A DNA stretch of 64,000 nucleotides, from contig DAOUJQ010000008.1 in NCBI GenBank assembly GCA_034422455.1, positions 62,001-126,000 on the forward strand, in the 5' to 3' direction. The DNA is from UBA1127 sp034422455. GTDB taxonomy: Bacteria > Chloroflexota > Dehalococcoidia > Lucifugimonadales > UBA1127. Below are positions 1 through 8,152 of the stretch, piece by piece. The notes under the pieces are model-generated. The model saw only the letters and a list, made by a program, of their open reading frames with translations, was not told where the DNA came from and did not search any database. Both the position numbers and the translations under genes were made by a program. Every line of letters begins with the position of its first letter. The stretch's first letter is position 1.

Positions 1-223
1 GAAAGGGCAGCACGGCGACGCCTGTGCCAAGCCGCATCCGCTCCGTGTGCTGCGCCACGGCCGCCAGCAGGATGAAGGGGTCCAGCGTCGGCAGGGTCTC
101 CAGCTCCGGCACGAAGAACGAGCGATAGCCGAGCGCCTCCATGCGCCGGGCGAACTCCAGCGGCCCGATGACCCCGGACATCGAGACGCCGTTGTATTGC
201 ACGCCAAACTGGATCTGCGCCAT
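1..223 (-). CDS. LLM-class (luciferase-like) oxidoreductase, N-terminal part
   Basis: First 74 codons of a gene that runs off the left edge. The protein starts MAQIQFGVQYNGV and continues with GPLEFARRMEALGYRSFFV and TLDPFILLAAVAQHTERM...LGTGV. This is the usual first strand, first helix and LGTGV turn of the bacterial luciferase-like TIM barrel, a family of FMN- or F420-dependent monooxygenases and dehydrogenases. The ATG is preceded by AAGGAGC six bases upstream. Substrate and cofactor cannot be told from this piece. The gene is separated from the upstream membrane-protein gene by an intrinsic terminator, so it probably has its own promoter, although none is obvious in the short remaining gap. 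The family call is fairly safe. Confidence 0.8.
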   Translation of the reverse strand, partial: MAQIQFGVQYNGVSMSGVIGPLEFARRMEALGYRSFFVPELETLPTLDPFILLAAVAQHTERMRLGTGVAVLPF

Positions 224-232
224 GGAAAAGCT

Positions 233-280
233 CCTTAAAACAACAGGGTGCGCGGGCCGAATCCTGACCCGCGCACCCTG
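233..280 (-). terminator. Intrinsic terminator after the membrane-protein gene
   Basis: A 13-bp perfect stem (244-256 with 268-280, CAGGGTGCGCGGG and its complement) with an 11-base loop. On the minus strand it is followed by TTGTTTT. It lies between the stop at 338 and the start at 223. Confidence 0.85.
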
Positions 281-337
281 TGGGTACGGTTGATGTGAAG
301 CCCGCGGGCTTCCCGGAGACCGGGCGCCAAGCTGCCC

Positions 338-1048
338 CTAGGCCGTGTCCGCTGTCAGCTCGCTCCGTTCTTTGTACATGCCCAGCCCGATGATGAACAG
401 GCAGATCCCTCCGATCCAGAGGATAGTGCTGTTCACGTACAGCAGCAGGTCAAGGCCCAGGTCCGGTGAGTTCAGCGCAACGATGAAGTTGACAAACCCC
501 ACGACTCCGCCGATCACCAGGACGTAGCTGGCGATCTTGTAGATGTCCATCGAGCTGAACCGCGCGGCGAGCCCGTAGCCCGTCAGGAACGTCGCGATCG
601 GGAACAGCGCCAGGAAAGCCATCGTGACCGCAATCGTGAGCACGTGTGCCTCCAACGCCGCTGCTGCAAAGTCCAAGCCGGAGTGGCCGAGGTCGTCGCG
701 CTGCAGCAGGTGGATTGAGAAGTGCCGCATGCCCTGCGCAATGACAAGAATACTCCATTCGATGATGGACGCGACGATGCCGAACTGCAGCAGCCTTCCG
801 GCCAGCCCGCCCTGGCTACTCGCCAGAGGATAGAGGCCCAGCACGCCGAAGACCATGAGCATCATCGAGATGAGTATGATGAACGTCATCCACTGTGCGA
901 GGATTGCATTGTCCGCCCAGGCGTCCACTGTCGAGGCATAGTCGATCGGGTCCGCCATGTCGATCAGAAAGTTCCCCGGCATGAACATGGATCCCACAAA
1001 GGCAAGGACCACTCCCAGCATGAGCGCAAGACCCGCATGCTTGGTCAT
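338..1048 (-). CDS. Hypothetical multi-pass membrane protein
   Basis: I do not recognise a family with confidence. The 236-residue protein has about six hydrophobic segments: near residues 5-25, 48-70, 85-105, 130-155, 170-190 and 205-225. There is a polar stretch after the first segment (LIDMADPIDYASTVDAW) and a short charged C-terminus (MYKERSELTADTA). I chose the ATG at 1048 because GGAGGGGGG lies about seven bases upstream; an in-frame start 20 codons earlier has no such site. It may be a general inner-membrane sensor or DUF4386-like protein, but that is a guess. It has its own terminator and no functional link to its neighbours is visible. Confidence 0.7.
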   Translation of the reverse strand: MTKHAGLALMLGVVLAFVGSMFMPGNFLIDMADPIDYASTVDAWADNAILAQWMTFIILISMMLMVFGVLGLYPLASSQGGLAGRLLQFGIVASIIEWSILVIAQGMRHFSIHLLQRDDLGHSGLDFAAAALEAHVLTIAVTMAFLALFPIATFLTGYGLAARFSSMDIYKIASYVLVIGGVVGFVNFIVALNSPDLGLDLLLYVNSTILWIGGICLFIIGLGMYKERSELTADTA

Positions 1049-1393
1049 TGTTGTACCCCCCTCCTCAGTATCGATTCGCCCGTCGTCTGGTGGTCCGGCG
1101 ACGGGCACCCCTCACGACGAATCGCAGCATAGCATTGAAGGCGCCGCTCCCACAAGCTACGAATTGGTCTCAAGTTATATGCGCCAATTATGCGACTGTA
1201 TAGACTCACCAGCCGTTTCGATACGTATTCCGCCAAAAGGGGATACCACTCAAGTAGCCGGATGGGTCCTTCATCTCACACTGATGCTCGCAATGGACGG
1301 AAGGCTCAGACTACAGTAGAATCTCGCTACAATTTACGCACGTGAAGAAGTCCTCGCGACGGGACCGCTTTGAAGCGGAGCAAGGAGGTCATC
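1049..1393. other. Divergent intergenic region
   Basis: 345 bases between divergent genes. TACAAT at 1328-1333 is a plausible -10 for the DUF427 gene, but no good -35 sits 17 bases upstream of it. GGAGG at 1384-1388 is the ribosome binding site for that gene. No further gene is visible. Confidence 0.4.
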
Positions 1394-2191
1394 ATGACGC
1401 AGGTGTTCAACGCATACGCGGTTGGCGCGCATAAGGGCATCGAGGAGCACGTAGCCTTCCTGGAGCCAACGCCCAAGCGCATCAGGGCAACGTTCGAAGG
1501 CGAGACCATCGTCGACAGCAGGAACGCCGTCATCATGTACGAGACGCGGCACCAGCCCGTCTACTACATCCCCATAACCGATGTCCGGATGGACCTGCTG
1601 GAGGATACCGACCGGTCAACCCACTGACCCATCAAGGGAGACGCTCAGTACTGGAGCGTCAGGGTTGGCGAGCGCGTCGAGGAGAACGCCGTCTGGTGTT
1701 ACCCGGAGCCGCTCGACGGTTGCGTGGACGTCCGCGACTACGTGGCCTTCTACTGGAACAAGATGGACCACTGGTTTGAGGAAGAGGAAGAGGTTTTCAT
1801 TGGCCCCAAGGACCCCTACACCCGCGTCGACTGCCTTGCCAGCTCCCGCCACGTACGCGTCGAGCTGAACGGCGTCACCGTCGCCGAGACCGGCCGGCCC
1901 GTGCTGCTGATCGAGACGGGGCTGCCCCACCGCTACTACATCCCCGCGAGCGACGTCCGGCAAGACCTCCTTCGTCCCAGCGAGCGGGTCATCGGTTCGC
2001 CGTACAAGGGCCAGGCCGGCTACTTCCATGCCGACGCCAACGGTGAAACGTTCGAGGACGTTGCGTGGTCGTACGCGGCCCCGACGATGGAGTGCGGCAA
2101 GATCGCCGGGTACGTCTGCTTCCCCCAGGGCAAGGCCGACGTGTACGTGGACGGCGACCTGGAGCCCAAGCCCAAGAGCCGCTGGGACTAG
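1394..2191 (+). CDS. DUF427 tandem-domain protein with in-frame UGA at the conserved Cys (possible selenoprotein or nonsense mutant)
   Basis: Two DUF427 domains are encoded in one frame, interrupted only by TGA at 1625-1627. The first half (1394-1624) ends ...YYIPITDVRMDLLEDTDRSTH. After the TGA the same frame continues PIKGDAQYWSVRVGERV, then AFYWNKMDHWFEEEEEV and a second copy YYIPASDVRQDLLRPS. Family members read ...THCPxKGxAxYW here, so the UGA occupies the position of the conserved Cys. That is the classic selenocysteine signature, and a 7-bp hairpin begins 12 bases later. The downstream half has no ATG with a Shine-Dalgarno site; only a GTG at 1724, inside conserved sequence. The start is the ATG at 1394, with GGAGG five bases upstream. 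With readthrough the product has 265 residues. A point mutation (TGC to TGA) or a sequencing error would look the same. The biochemical role of DUF427 is not known to me. Confidence 0.75.
1640..1660 (+). promoter_or_regulatory. SECIS-like hairpin after the in-frame UGA
   Basis: Stem GACGCTC (1640-1646) pairs perfectly with GAGCGTC (1654-1660) around the loop AGTACTG. The stem starts 12 bases after the UGA and the loop 19 bases after it, with G as the second loop base. These values lie within what is generally described for bacterial SECIS elements. The bases also encode DAQYWSV, a conserved stretch, so the pairing could be due to codon choice. Confidence 0.4.
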
Positions 2192-2228
2192 CGTCCCAGA
2201 CAACCCGGCATAGTCCGGAAGAAGAAGG

Positions 2229-2259
2229 GAGGGCCCTCACCGGTGTGGTGAGGGCCCTC
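2229..2259. terminator. Bidirectional terminator between convergent genes
   Basis: A 13-bp perfect stem, GAGGGCCCTCACC (2229-2241) with GGTGAGGGCCCTC (2247-2259), and loop GGTGT. TTGTCAT follows on the plus strand and TCCCTTCTTCC on the minus strand. It serves the DUF427 gene and the Rieske gene. Confidence 0.8.
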
Positions 2260-2276
2260 TTGTCATCCGGGAACCG

Positions 2277-3530
2277 CTAGGGCGTCTGATCCTGTGCAGG
2301 CGTCCCCTCGCTTCGGTGCGAGCGGTAACCTTCCGGCTTCCATGGCTCGGCCGGCTCCTGGCCCTCCATCAGCGCCCGGGCCGTTTCCAGCAAGCGCTGG
2401 CGCACGCGGATGATGATCTTGTCCGTGCTGACCAGGTGCTCCTTCCAGCGCTTGGAGATTGGACCCCACTGGTTCTCCTGCATCGCCGTATCCTGGACAG
2501 CCGTCTGCGACATCCCGCTGAAGCTGAACTGCTTTTGCTTGATGCGGTCGATGTTGTAGTCGTTGAAGATGTTGTCCCTGTACAGGAAGGTCCCCGGCTG
2601 CTGGGGTGGGTTGATGTACCCGCCGATGCGCAGCTCCCACACCTGCTGCTCCGTCAGCGGGCCGGTGGGGCTCCACCGCACACGGAAGTAGATCGTGTGC
2701 TCGTCGTCCGCCGGAACCTTGATGTTCATGGGGTAGGTGCCCGCCGAGGCCAGGCCCACCGGGTCGAAGCAGGGCATCAGCCAACTCGGCCCCCGCCCCA
2801 GCGTGGACGTCCTCCCCAAGGGGCCGGTCGCTCGCCCGGCGTTGCCGACGCCGCACTCGTAGTCGACCGGCTCCGGCTGCGGCGGCACGAAGTCCGGCGA
2901 CGTCCCCACCGGCCTGCTGGTTATCCCTGCGAATTTGTTAGCCGGGTTGCTGACATTGCTGTCGAGGGTGCTGTGCAGGTAGGCACCGTGGCTGGGGTCG
3001 AAGTCGCCCTCCAGAGCCTGCATGAAGTTGGAGTGGTAGATGTATTTGGCTGCGTGGCTCCAACTGGAGGGGTTGGCAAACCACTCAAAGCCGGGGTCCG
3101 GCGGCCGCTTGTCCGGCGGCCCCAGGTAGAACCAGACCAGCCCGCCGCCCTCGATGGCCGGGTACGCCGTGATATGCACCTTCTCACGGTAGCTCGACCC
3201 CTCCACGCAGTTGGGCATGTCGACGCACGTGCCGTGCACGTCGAACTTCCACCCATGGTAGATGCACCGCAGTCCGTCCTGCTCGTTCCGGCCAAAGAAC
3301 AGCGGCGCGCCGCGATGGGGGCAGAAGGCATCCAGGCATCCCACGCGGCCCTGGGAGTCGCGGTAGGTGAGCAGGTCCTCGCCCAGCAGCCGCAAGCGGA
3401 CCGGCTCGCAGTCCGGCTCCGGTAGCTCACTGGAGAGGAGAGCGGGCAGCCAAAACCGGCGGAACAGCTCCCCGGTGGGCGTCCCCGGACCGACTTTCGT
3501 GAGCATCTCATTGTCTTCAACGGACAGCAT
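2277..3530 (-). CDS. Rieske non-heme iron oxygenase, large-subunit type
   Basis: 417 residues. The Rieske [2Fe-2S] site is seen as CPHRGAP near residue 70 and CIYHGWKFD near residue 90 (CxH...CxxH). The catalytic-domain motif ALEGDFDPSHGAYLHSTLDS gives the 2-His-1-carboxylate iron ligands with the bridging Asp. The order Rieske then catalytic domain, the length and the PSHGAYLH style resemble phthalate 4,5-dioxygenase-like ring-hydroxylating oxygenases. Substrate is unknown, and no reductase or ferredoxin gene is adjacent. I take the ATG at 3530, preceded by GGAGGAG, instead of an in-frame start 28 codons upstream that would sit close to the promoter. A sigma-70-like promoter lies upstream. 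Confidence 0.88.
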   Translation of the reverse strand: MLSVEDNEMLTKVGPGTPTGELFRRFWLPALLSSELPEPDCEPVRLRLLGEDLLTYRDSQGRVGCLDAFCPHRGAPLFFGRNEQDGLRCIYHGWKFDVHGTCVDMPNCVEGSSYREKVHITAYPAIEGGGLVWFYLGPPDKRPPDPGFEWFANPSSWSHAAKYIYHSNFMQALEGDFDPSHGAYLHSTLDSNVSNPANKFAGITSRPVGTSPDFVPPQPEPVDYECGVGNAGRATGPLGRTSTLGRGPSWLMPCFDPVGLASAGTYPMNIKVPADDEHTIYFRVRWSPTGPLTEQQVWELRIGGYINPPQQPGTFLYRDNIFNDYNIDRIKQKQFSFSGMSQTAVQDTAMQENQWGPISKRWKEHLVSTDKIIIRVRQRLLETARALMEGQEPAEPWKPEGYRSHRSEGTPAQDQTP

Positions 3531-3602
3531 GGCACGCTCCTCCCCGCCAAGAGCGCCCGGCGGCGTCGCGCCCCGGCTTGCATACTCCCCCTGAGTGGGG
3601 CC

Positions 3603-3630
3603 AATGTAGCGCATCGACGGGCGTTGTCAA
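3603..3630 (-). promoter_or_regulatory. Promoter of the Rieske oxygenase gene
   Basis: On the minus strand, TTGACA (3630-3625), a 16-base spacer and TACATT (3608-3603). The leader to the start codon is about 65 bases. Confidence 0.6.
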
Positions 3631-3640
3631 CTGGGAGGGG

Positions 3641-4147
3641 TCATGCCAGGGGCCTGCCCCAGTCCGGGCCGACAAGACTGTCCGTGTCATGCCCAAGGCG
3701 AGAGCGGACGGCAACTATCTCCCCGCCATGTATGAAGTGGTGTGACGCGATCCTAAGCAGCGCATAGCTCAATCGAAGGCCAGTGCCTCGAAGAAACTCT
3801 ATCGAGCCGCTATAGGGGATGACGCTGTCGATGGGCGGCCCTGAGTCTAAGTACGCGCGCACCCTATTGCGAACCTCGCTGGTTGCAGAGATGACTTCCT
3901 CCCATTCTTCGCATTCACCGGTCCCTCCGATCCGGAACTTCGGGCCGCTGATGAATGGGTGAGGCGGCAAGCCTTGGAAATTGGTGTTGATCCAAGAGTC
4001 CACCATGGTCGTGACATGGCCTATCGTCCACGCGATGCTGCTGCCACCACCGTACTGGGTAGTCGCCTCTTCTCGCGTCAGCCCCTCGATTGACTGGTCA
4101 ATGTACTTCCACGATTCGTAGAGGAATAGGACAAGTCTGTCTGTCAC
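3641..4147 (-). CDS. DinB-like four-helix-bundle protein
   Basis: 168 residues with the pattern of the DinB/YfiT-like superfamily: a first helix RLVLFLYESWKYIDQSI, then GHVTTMVDSWIN and a late ASHHFIHGGEIVAVR. The His in GHV and those in HHFIHGGE would form the usual metal site. These proteins are often thiol-dependent transferases or of unknown role. The start is GTG at 4147 with GGAGG nine bases upstream. It is followed at a distance by the Rieske gene on the same strand, which has its own promoter, so no operon is implied. The specific function is not known. Confidence 0.7.
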   Translation of the reverse strand: MTDRLVLFLYESWKYIDQSIEGLTREEATTQYGGGSSIAWTIGHVTTMVDSWINTNFQGLPPHPFISGPKFRIGGTGECEEWEEVISATSEVRNRVRAYLDSGPPIDSVIPYSGSIEFLRGTGLRLSYALLRIASHHFIHGGEIVAVRSRLGHDTDSLVGPDWGRPLA

Positions 4148-4199
4148 GGCTGTAATGCCTCCAATGTGAACTCTACACGGGGCGGGTGGCGGTCAGACG

Positions 4200-4275
4200 T
4201 GGTGGAGATAGGGGGATTCGAACCCCCGACCCCTTGCATGCCATGCAAGTGCTCTTCCAGCTGAGCTATATCCCC
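4200..4275 (-). tRNA. tRNA-Ala (anticodon GGC)
   Basis: 76 bases including an encoded CCA. The acceptor stem GGGGATA pairs with TATCTCC (one G-U). The anticodon arm is CTTGC-ATGGCAT-GCAAG with GGC in the middle of the loop. The T arm contains GGTTCGAATCC and the D arm TAGCTCAGCTGG. It is a complete cloverleaf and reads codon GCC. Confidence 0.97.
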
Positions 4276-4300
4276 ACGTACACAAGAGGAGAGAGGTTTC

Positions 4301-4329
4301 ACTATAGCAAAGCCCGTAGGCTGACACAA
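4301..4329 (-). promoter_or_regulatory. Promoter of tRNA-Ala
   Basis: On the minus strand, TTGTGT (4329-4324), a 17-base spacer and TATAGT (4306-4301), about 25 bases before the tRNA. Confidence 0.55.
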
Positions 4330-4510
4330 GATTGCCACAAGACCGGCCCAAATCGTGCCCCCAAACGCTTGCGCGCGGGGTTATACTGTTACCGCTAGCG
4401 GCGCGCCTCCGGGCGCGAAGTGCACCGCCTCCTACGATCACCCCCTGCCGCCGCCAGGGGTCGACTTTTCTGCCAGAGTGTCCAGGGGGACCCTGGGGAA
4501 TGGGCAGACT

Positions 4511-6028
4511 ATGCAGATACCCGTAACGGAAGACACTCGCAAGCAAGAGCTTTTCTCCCTTTGCGCCTCCCTCCTCGACGAGCGTCCGCTCATCGTCGCC
4601 AGCAACCGCGGCCCGCTCGAGTTCCACATCAACCCGGAGGGCAAGCCCCAGCCCCGCCGCGGCTCTGGCGCCGTCGTCACCGCCCTCAACAGCCTCGTCC
4701 AGCACTTCGCCTTCAGCTGGGTCGCCAACGCCATGGGCGAGGGCGACCGCCGGGCGCAGCAGGCCGTCGAGAACGCCAGCATCCCCTCGCCGCTGCCCAA
4801 CCAGAAGGTCTCGGCGCGCTACGTCATCACGCCACGGCGCGCCTACCACAAGTTCTACAACGTCTTCTGCAACCCGCTGCTCTGGTTCCTGCAGCACTCC
4901 ATGTGGAGCCCGGCCTACACGCCCAACCTGGACAGCACCGCCCACGACACCTGGGCCACCGGCTACACGCCCGTCAACCAGGCTTTCGCCGACGCCATCG
5001 TGGAGGAGGCGCTGGGCGGCCGCCCGCCCATCATCATGCTCCACGACTACCACCTCTACCTCACTCCGGGCATGGTGCGCCAGGAGGTCCCGGAGGCCAT
5101 CATCACCCACTACCTCCACATCCCCTGGCCGTCGATGCGTACGTGGCAACTGCTGCCCGGCTACATCCGCACGGCAATCTGCAGGAGCCTCTGCGCCTCC
5201 GATATTGTCGGCTTCCAGTCGCGATGGGATGCCCGCAGCTTCCTCGACTGCTGCGAGGCCTTCATCCCCGGCGCGCACGTCAACTACTCCGAGGGCACCG
5301 TCGAGATCGACGGACACTGCACGCTGGTGCGCGCCTACCCCATGTCAATCGCCGTCGACGAGGTCCGCGCCATTGCCGAGTCGCAGCGCGCCACCGAGTT
5401 CCACAGCAAGATCTCGGAGTACACCTCGGACCACACCATCGTCCGCGTGGACCGCGCCGAGCCCAACAAGAACATCACCCGTGGATTCCGCGCCTACCAG
5501 ACCATGCTGGAAAACCACCCGGAGGTGAAGGAAGAGGTCACCTTCCTCGCCTTCCTGGTGCCCTCCCGGACGCACACCAAGCAGTACGAGCGCTACATGG
5601 AGGAGATTGAGGCGCTGGTGCGCCAGATCAACAACCTCCACGGCAGTCCCAACTGGCAGCCCATCCACGTCTTCACGGAGAATAACTACACCCAGGCCAT
5701 CGCCGGCCTGCGGCTGTACGACACCCTCCTCGTCAACCCCGTCGTCGACGGCATGAACCCCGTCGCCAAGGAGGGCCCCGTCGTGAACAACCGCCACGGC
5801 GTGCTCGTGCTCTCCGAAGGCTCCAGCGCCTACGAGCAGCTCCGGGACGGCGTCCTGGCGATCTCCCCCGCCGATATCGAGGGGACGGCGGAGGCGCTCT
5901 ACCAGTCGGTCGTCATGTCCGCCGAGGAGCGGCTGCGGCGCTCGGACGCCCTCGTGAACGCCATCGAGCGAGAGGACTCCGTGCACTGGCTGCTGACCCA
6001 GATGCGGGACATCGCCGCCCTGAAGTAG
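4511..6028 (+). CDS. GT20-family glycosyltransferase, trehalose-6-phosphate synthase-like
   Basis: 505 residues from the ATG at 4511. GT20 landmarks in order: VASNRGPLEF near the N-terminus with the glycine-rich GSGAVVTAL; HDYHLYLTPGM; THYLHIPWPS; and near the C-terminus VVDGMNPVAKEGP followed by GVLVLSEGSSAYEQL, which carries the conserved Asp and Glu for the nucleotide-sugar. The phosphate-binding segment usually written RLDYSKG is RAEPNKN here: the Lys is kept, the Asp-Tyr lost. The family joins a glucosyl nucleotide to glucose-6-phosphate or a related acceptor in the cytoplasm. Because of the altered motif the acceptor may differ (for example glycerol-3-phosphate). No phosphatase gene is adjacent. 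TATACT at 4382-4387 is a likely -10, which rules out the longer upstream start. Confidence 0.85.
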   Translation: MQIPVTEDTRKQELFSLCASLLDERPLIVASNRGPLEFHINPEGKPQPRRGSGAVVTALNSLVQHFAFSWVANAMGEGDRRAQQAVENASIPSPLPNQKVSARYVITPRRAYHKFYNVFCNPLLWFLQHSMWSPAYTPNLDSTAHDTWATGYTPVNQAFADAIVEEALGGRPPIIMLHDYHLYLTPGMVRQEVPEAIITHYLHIPWPSMRTWQLLPGYIRTAICRSLCASDIVGFQSRWDARSFLDCCEAFIPGAHVNYSEGTVEIDGHCTLVRAYPMSIAVDEVRAIAESQRATEFHSKISEYTSDHTIVRVDRAEPNKNITRGFRAYQTMLENHPEVKEEVTFLAFLVPSRTHTKQYERYMEEIEALVRQINNLHGSPNWQPIHVFTENNYTQAIAGLRLYDTLLVNPVVDGMNPVAKEGPVVNNRHGVLVLSEGSSAYEQLRDGVLAISPADIEGTAEALYQSVVMSAEERLRRSDALVNAIEREDSVHWLLTQMRDIAALK

Positions 6029-6042
6029 CCGCCCCTCATCGC

Positions 6043-6071
6043 TTGCGCGCACCCTACGTGTGGTTTAGACT
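6043..6071 (+). promoter_or_regulatory. Possible promoter of the superoxide dismutase gene
   Basis: TTGCGC (6043-6048), a 17-base spacer and TAGACT (6066-6071). The -35 is weak. It lies 84 bases before the start codon, just after the GT20 stop. Confidence 0.35.
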
Positions 6072-6154
6072 ACCACCGTCCCAAGAGACAGGGCTGTCGC
6101 ATGCTTTGTCTGTGCGGCGCCGTCCCAAAAGGAAACAGCCCAGAGGAGGAAACA

Positions 6155-6736
6155 GTGAAGCACGAGCTGCCCGATCTGCCATACGCGATGAACGCCTTGG
6201 CCCCCCACATTTCCGCGGAGACCCTGGAGTTCCACTACGGCAAGCACCATCAGGCGTACGTCAACAACCTGAACAACCTGATCCCCGGCACGGAGTTTGA
6301 GGAGGCATCGCTGGAGGACATCATCGTCAAGGCGCCCGCGGGCACCATCTTCAACAACGCGGCCCAGGTCTGGAACCACACCTGCTACTGGAACAGCATA
6401 AGCCCCCAGGGCGGCGGCGACCCCTCCGGCGACGTGGCCGCGGCCATCAACGCGGCTTTCGAGTCCTTTGAGGAGTTCAAGAAGCAGTTCACCCAGCGGG
6501 CAACCACCAACTTCGGCTCCGGCTGGACGTGGCTGGTCAAGAACACCGACGGCTCCCTGGCCATCGAGAACACCAGCAACGCCGGCAACCCCATGACCAA
6601 CGGCCAGACCCCCATCATCACCTGCGACGTCTGGGAGCACGCCTACTACATCGACTACCGCAACGCGCGCCCGGAGTACCTGGAGGCGTGGTGGCGGCTG
6701 GTCAACTGGGAGGCGGTTGCCAAGGGCATCGCCTAG
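6155..6736 (+). CDS. sodB: Superoxide dismutase, Fe/Mn family
   Basis: 193 residues. The four metal ligands are visible: His in LEFHYGKHHQAYVNNL, His in AAQVWNHTCYW, and Asp and His in CDVWEHAYYIDYRN. The run NNAAQVWNHTCYW and the C-terminal YLEAWWRLVNWEAV look more like the iron type, but Fe and Mn cannot be separated with certainty by eye. It converts superoxide to peroxide and oxygen in the cytoplasm. The start is GTG at 6155, with GAGGAGGA four bases upstream. A strong terminator follows, so the gene is likely monocistronic or the end of a unit with the GT20 gene. Confidence 0.95.
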   Translation: MKHELPDLPYAMNALAPHISAETLEFHYGKHHQAYVNNLNNLIPGTEFEEASLEDIIVKAPAGTIFNNAAQVWNHTCYWNSISPQGGGDPSGDVAAAINAAFESFEEFKKQFTQRATTNFGSGWTWLVKNTDGSLAIENTSNAGNPMTNGQTPIITCDVWEHAYYIDYRNARPEYLEAWWRLVNWEAVAKGIA

Positions 6737-6760
6737 CCTTAGGACTCAGGCCACAGCAAA

Positions 6761-6793
6761 GGGCTCCAACCGCCGGGGTTGGAGCCCTTTCGT
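6761..6793. terminator. Terminator between sodB and hemL (convergent)
   Basis: An 11-bp stem, GGGCTCCAACC (6761-6771) with GGTTGGAGCCC (6777-6787), then TTTCGTTT on the plus strand. On the minus strand TTTGCTG follows, so it can also end the hem operon. Confidence 0.85.
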
Positions 6794-6814
6794 TTGCGCC
6801 TGAACGTCCCCTGC

Positions 6815-8107
6815 CTAGCCTTCTTTCGCGCGGGCCATCGCCGTGTCCGCCGCCTCCAGCGTCAGTTCGATGTCCTCCGGCGTGTGCACCGTCGACACAA
6901 AGGCAGCCTCGAACGCCGACGGGGCGAAGTACACGCCCTGCTCCAGCATCGAGTGGAAGAACCGGCTGTACGCCGCCGCGTCCGACTGCGTCACAGCCTC
7001 CCAGCTGTCCACAGGGCCCGGGTTGAAGAACATGCTGAACAGCGACCCCACGCGGTTGATGGTCACCGGGACCTCGTGGGCGTCGGCCGCCGCCTTCAGG
7101 CCTGCCGTAAGCTCCGCCGCCGTCTTCTCAAGCCCCTCGTAGACCCCCGGGAGTTGCACCGTCTTCAGCGTCGCGATGCCCGCCGCAACGGCCACCGGGT
7201 TGCCCGACAGCGTGCCCGCCTGGTACGCGGGCCCCAGCGGCGCCACCTGCTCCATCACCTCGCGCCGGCCCCCGTACGCGCCGATGGGCATCCCGCCGCC
7301 GATGATCTTCCCCAGCGTCGTCAGGTCCGGCGTGACGCCGTACAGTCCCTGCGCGCCCCCGTGAGCGACGCGGAACCCGGTGATGACCTCGTCGAAGATG
7401 AGCAACGAACCGTGCTCGTCCGTTATGTCTCGCAGGCCCTGCAGGAAGCCCGGCGCAGGCGGCACCACGCCCATGTTGCCCGCCACCGGCTCAACGATGA
7501 CCGCCGCGATGTCGCCCCCGTGGGCCGCGAACTGCGCCGCCACGCTCTCCGCGTCGTTGTAGTCCGCCAGCATCGTCTCTCCGGCATACGACGCTGGCAC
7601 GCCCGCGCTGTCCGGCACGCTCAGCGTTGCTGCGCCGGACCCCGCCTTCACCAGCAGCCCGTCCGAGTGGCCGTGGTAGCACCCCACGAACTTCACCACC
7701 TTGGACCGCCCCGTGAACGCTCGGGCCATGCGGATGGCGCTCATGCACGCCTCCGTGCCCGAGTTCACCAGCCGCACAAGCTCGATCGAAGGCAGGGCCT
7801 CGCAGATGAGCCGCGCCAGCTCCACCTCGCCGGGCGTGGGCGCGCCGAAGCTCGTGCCCCGGCTCGCCGCCTCCTGCACGGCCAGCACGACCGACGGGTG
7901 GGCGTGCCCCAGCGCCAGCGGCCCCCACGACGCCAGGTAGTCGACGTACTCGTTGTTGTCCGCGTCCCACACCCGGGAGCCGCGCCCCCGCATGATGAAG
8001 GGCGGTTCGCCGCCCACACCGCGGAACGAGCGCACGGGGCTGTTGACGCCGCCGGGAATGACCTTCTGCGCCTCCTCGAAGAGCCGGTGAGACAGGTTGT
8101 TGGTCAT
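6815..8107 (-). CDS. hemL: Glutamate-1-semialdehyde 2,1-aminomutase
   Basis: 430 residues, the normal length. PLP enzyme that turns glutamate-1-semialdehyde into 5-aminolevulinate, the second C5-pathway step after HemA. Seen: N-terminal SHRLFEEAQKVIPGGVNSPV, the substrate loop RSFRGVGGEPPF, LLIFDEVITGFRV with the PLP-binding Asp, and the Schiff-base Lys in TLGKIIGGGMPIGAYGG. It is the last gene of the tetrapyrrole operon, 45 bases after the DUF3052 gene, and ends in the shared terminator with sodB. Confidence 0.97.
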   Translation of the reverse strand: MTNNLSHRLFEEAQKVIPGGVNSPVRSFRGVGGEPPFIMRGRGSRVWDADNNEYVDYLASWGPLALGHAHPSVVLAVQEAASRGTSFGAPTPGEVELARLICEALPSIELVRLVNSGTEACMSAIRMARAFTGRSKVVKFVGCYHGHSDGLLVKAGSGAATLSVPDSAGVPASYAGETMLADYNDAESVAAQFAAHGGDIAAVIVEPVAGNMGVVPPAPGFLQGLRDITDEHGSLLIFDEVITGFRVAHGGAQGLYGVTPDLTTLGKIIGGGMPIGAYGGRREVMEQVAPLGPAYQAGTLSGNPVAVAAGIATLKTVQLPGVYEGLEKTAAELTAGLKAAADAHEVPVTINRVGSLFSMFFNPGPVDSWEAVTQSDAAAYSRFFHSMLEQGVYFAPSAFEAAFVSTVHTPEDIELTLEAADTAMARAKEG

Positions 8108-8152
8108 GGCGAAAGGTCCTTTGTGCAGATTTGTCCTCGGTGCCGCGGACGC

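Noticed and set aside
1724..2191. Second half of the DUF427 gene as an independent gene
   Set aside because: Only a GTG inside conserved sequence could start it, with no ribosome binding site, and the upstream conserved residues are present in frame right back to the UGA.
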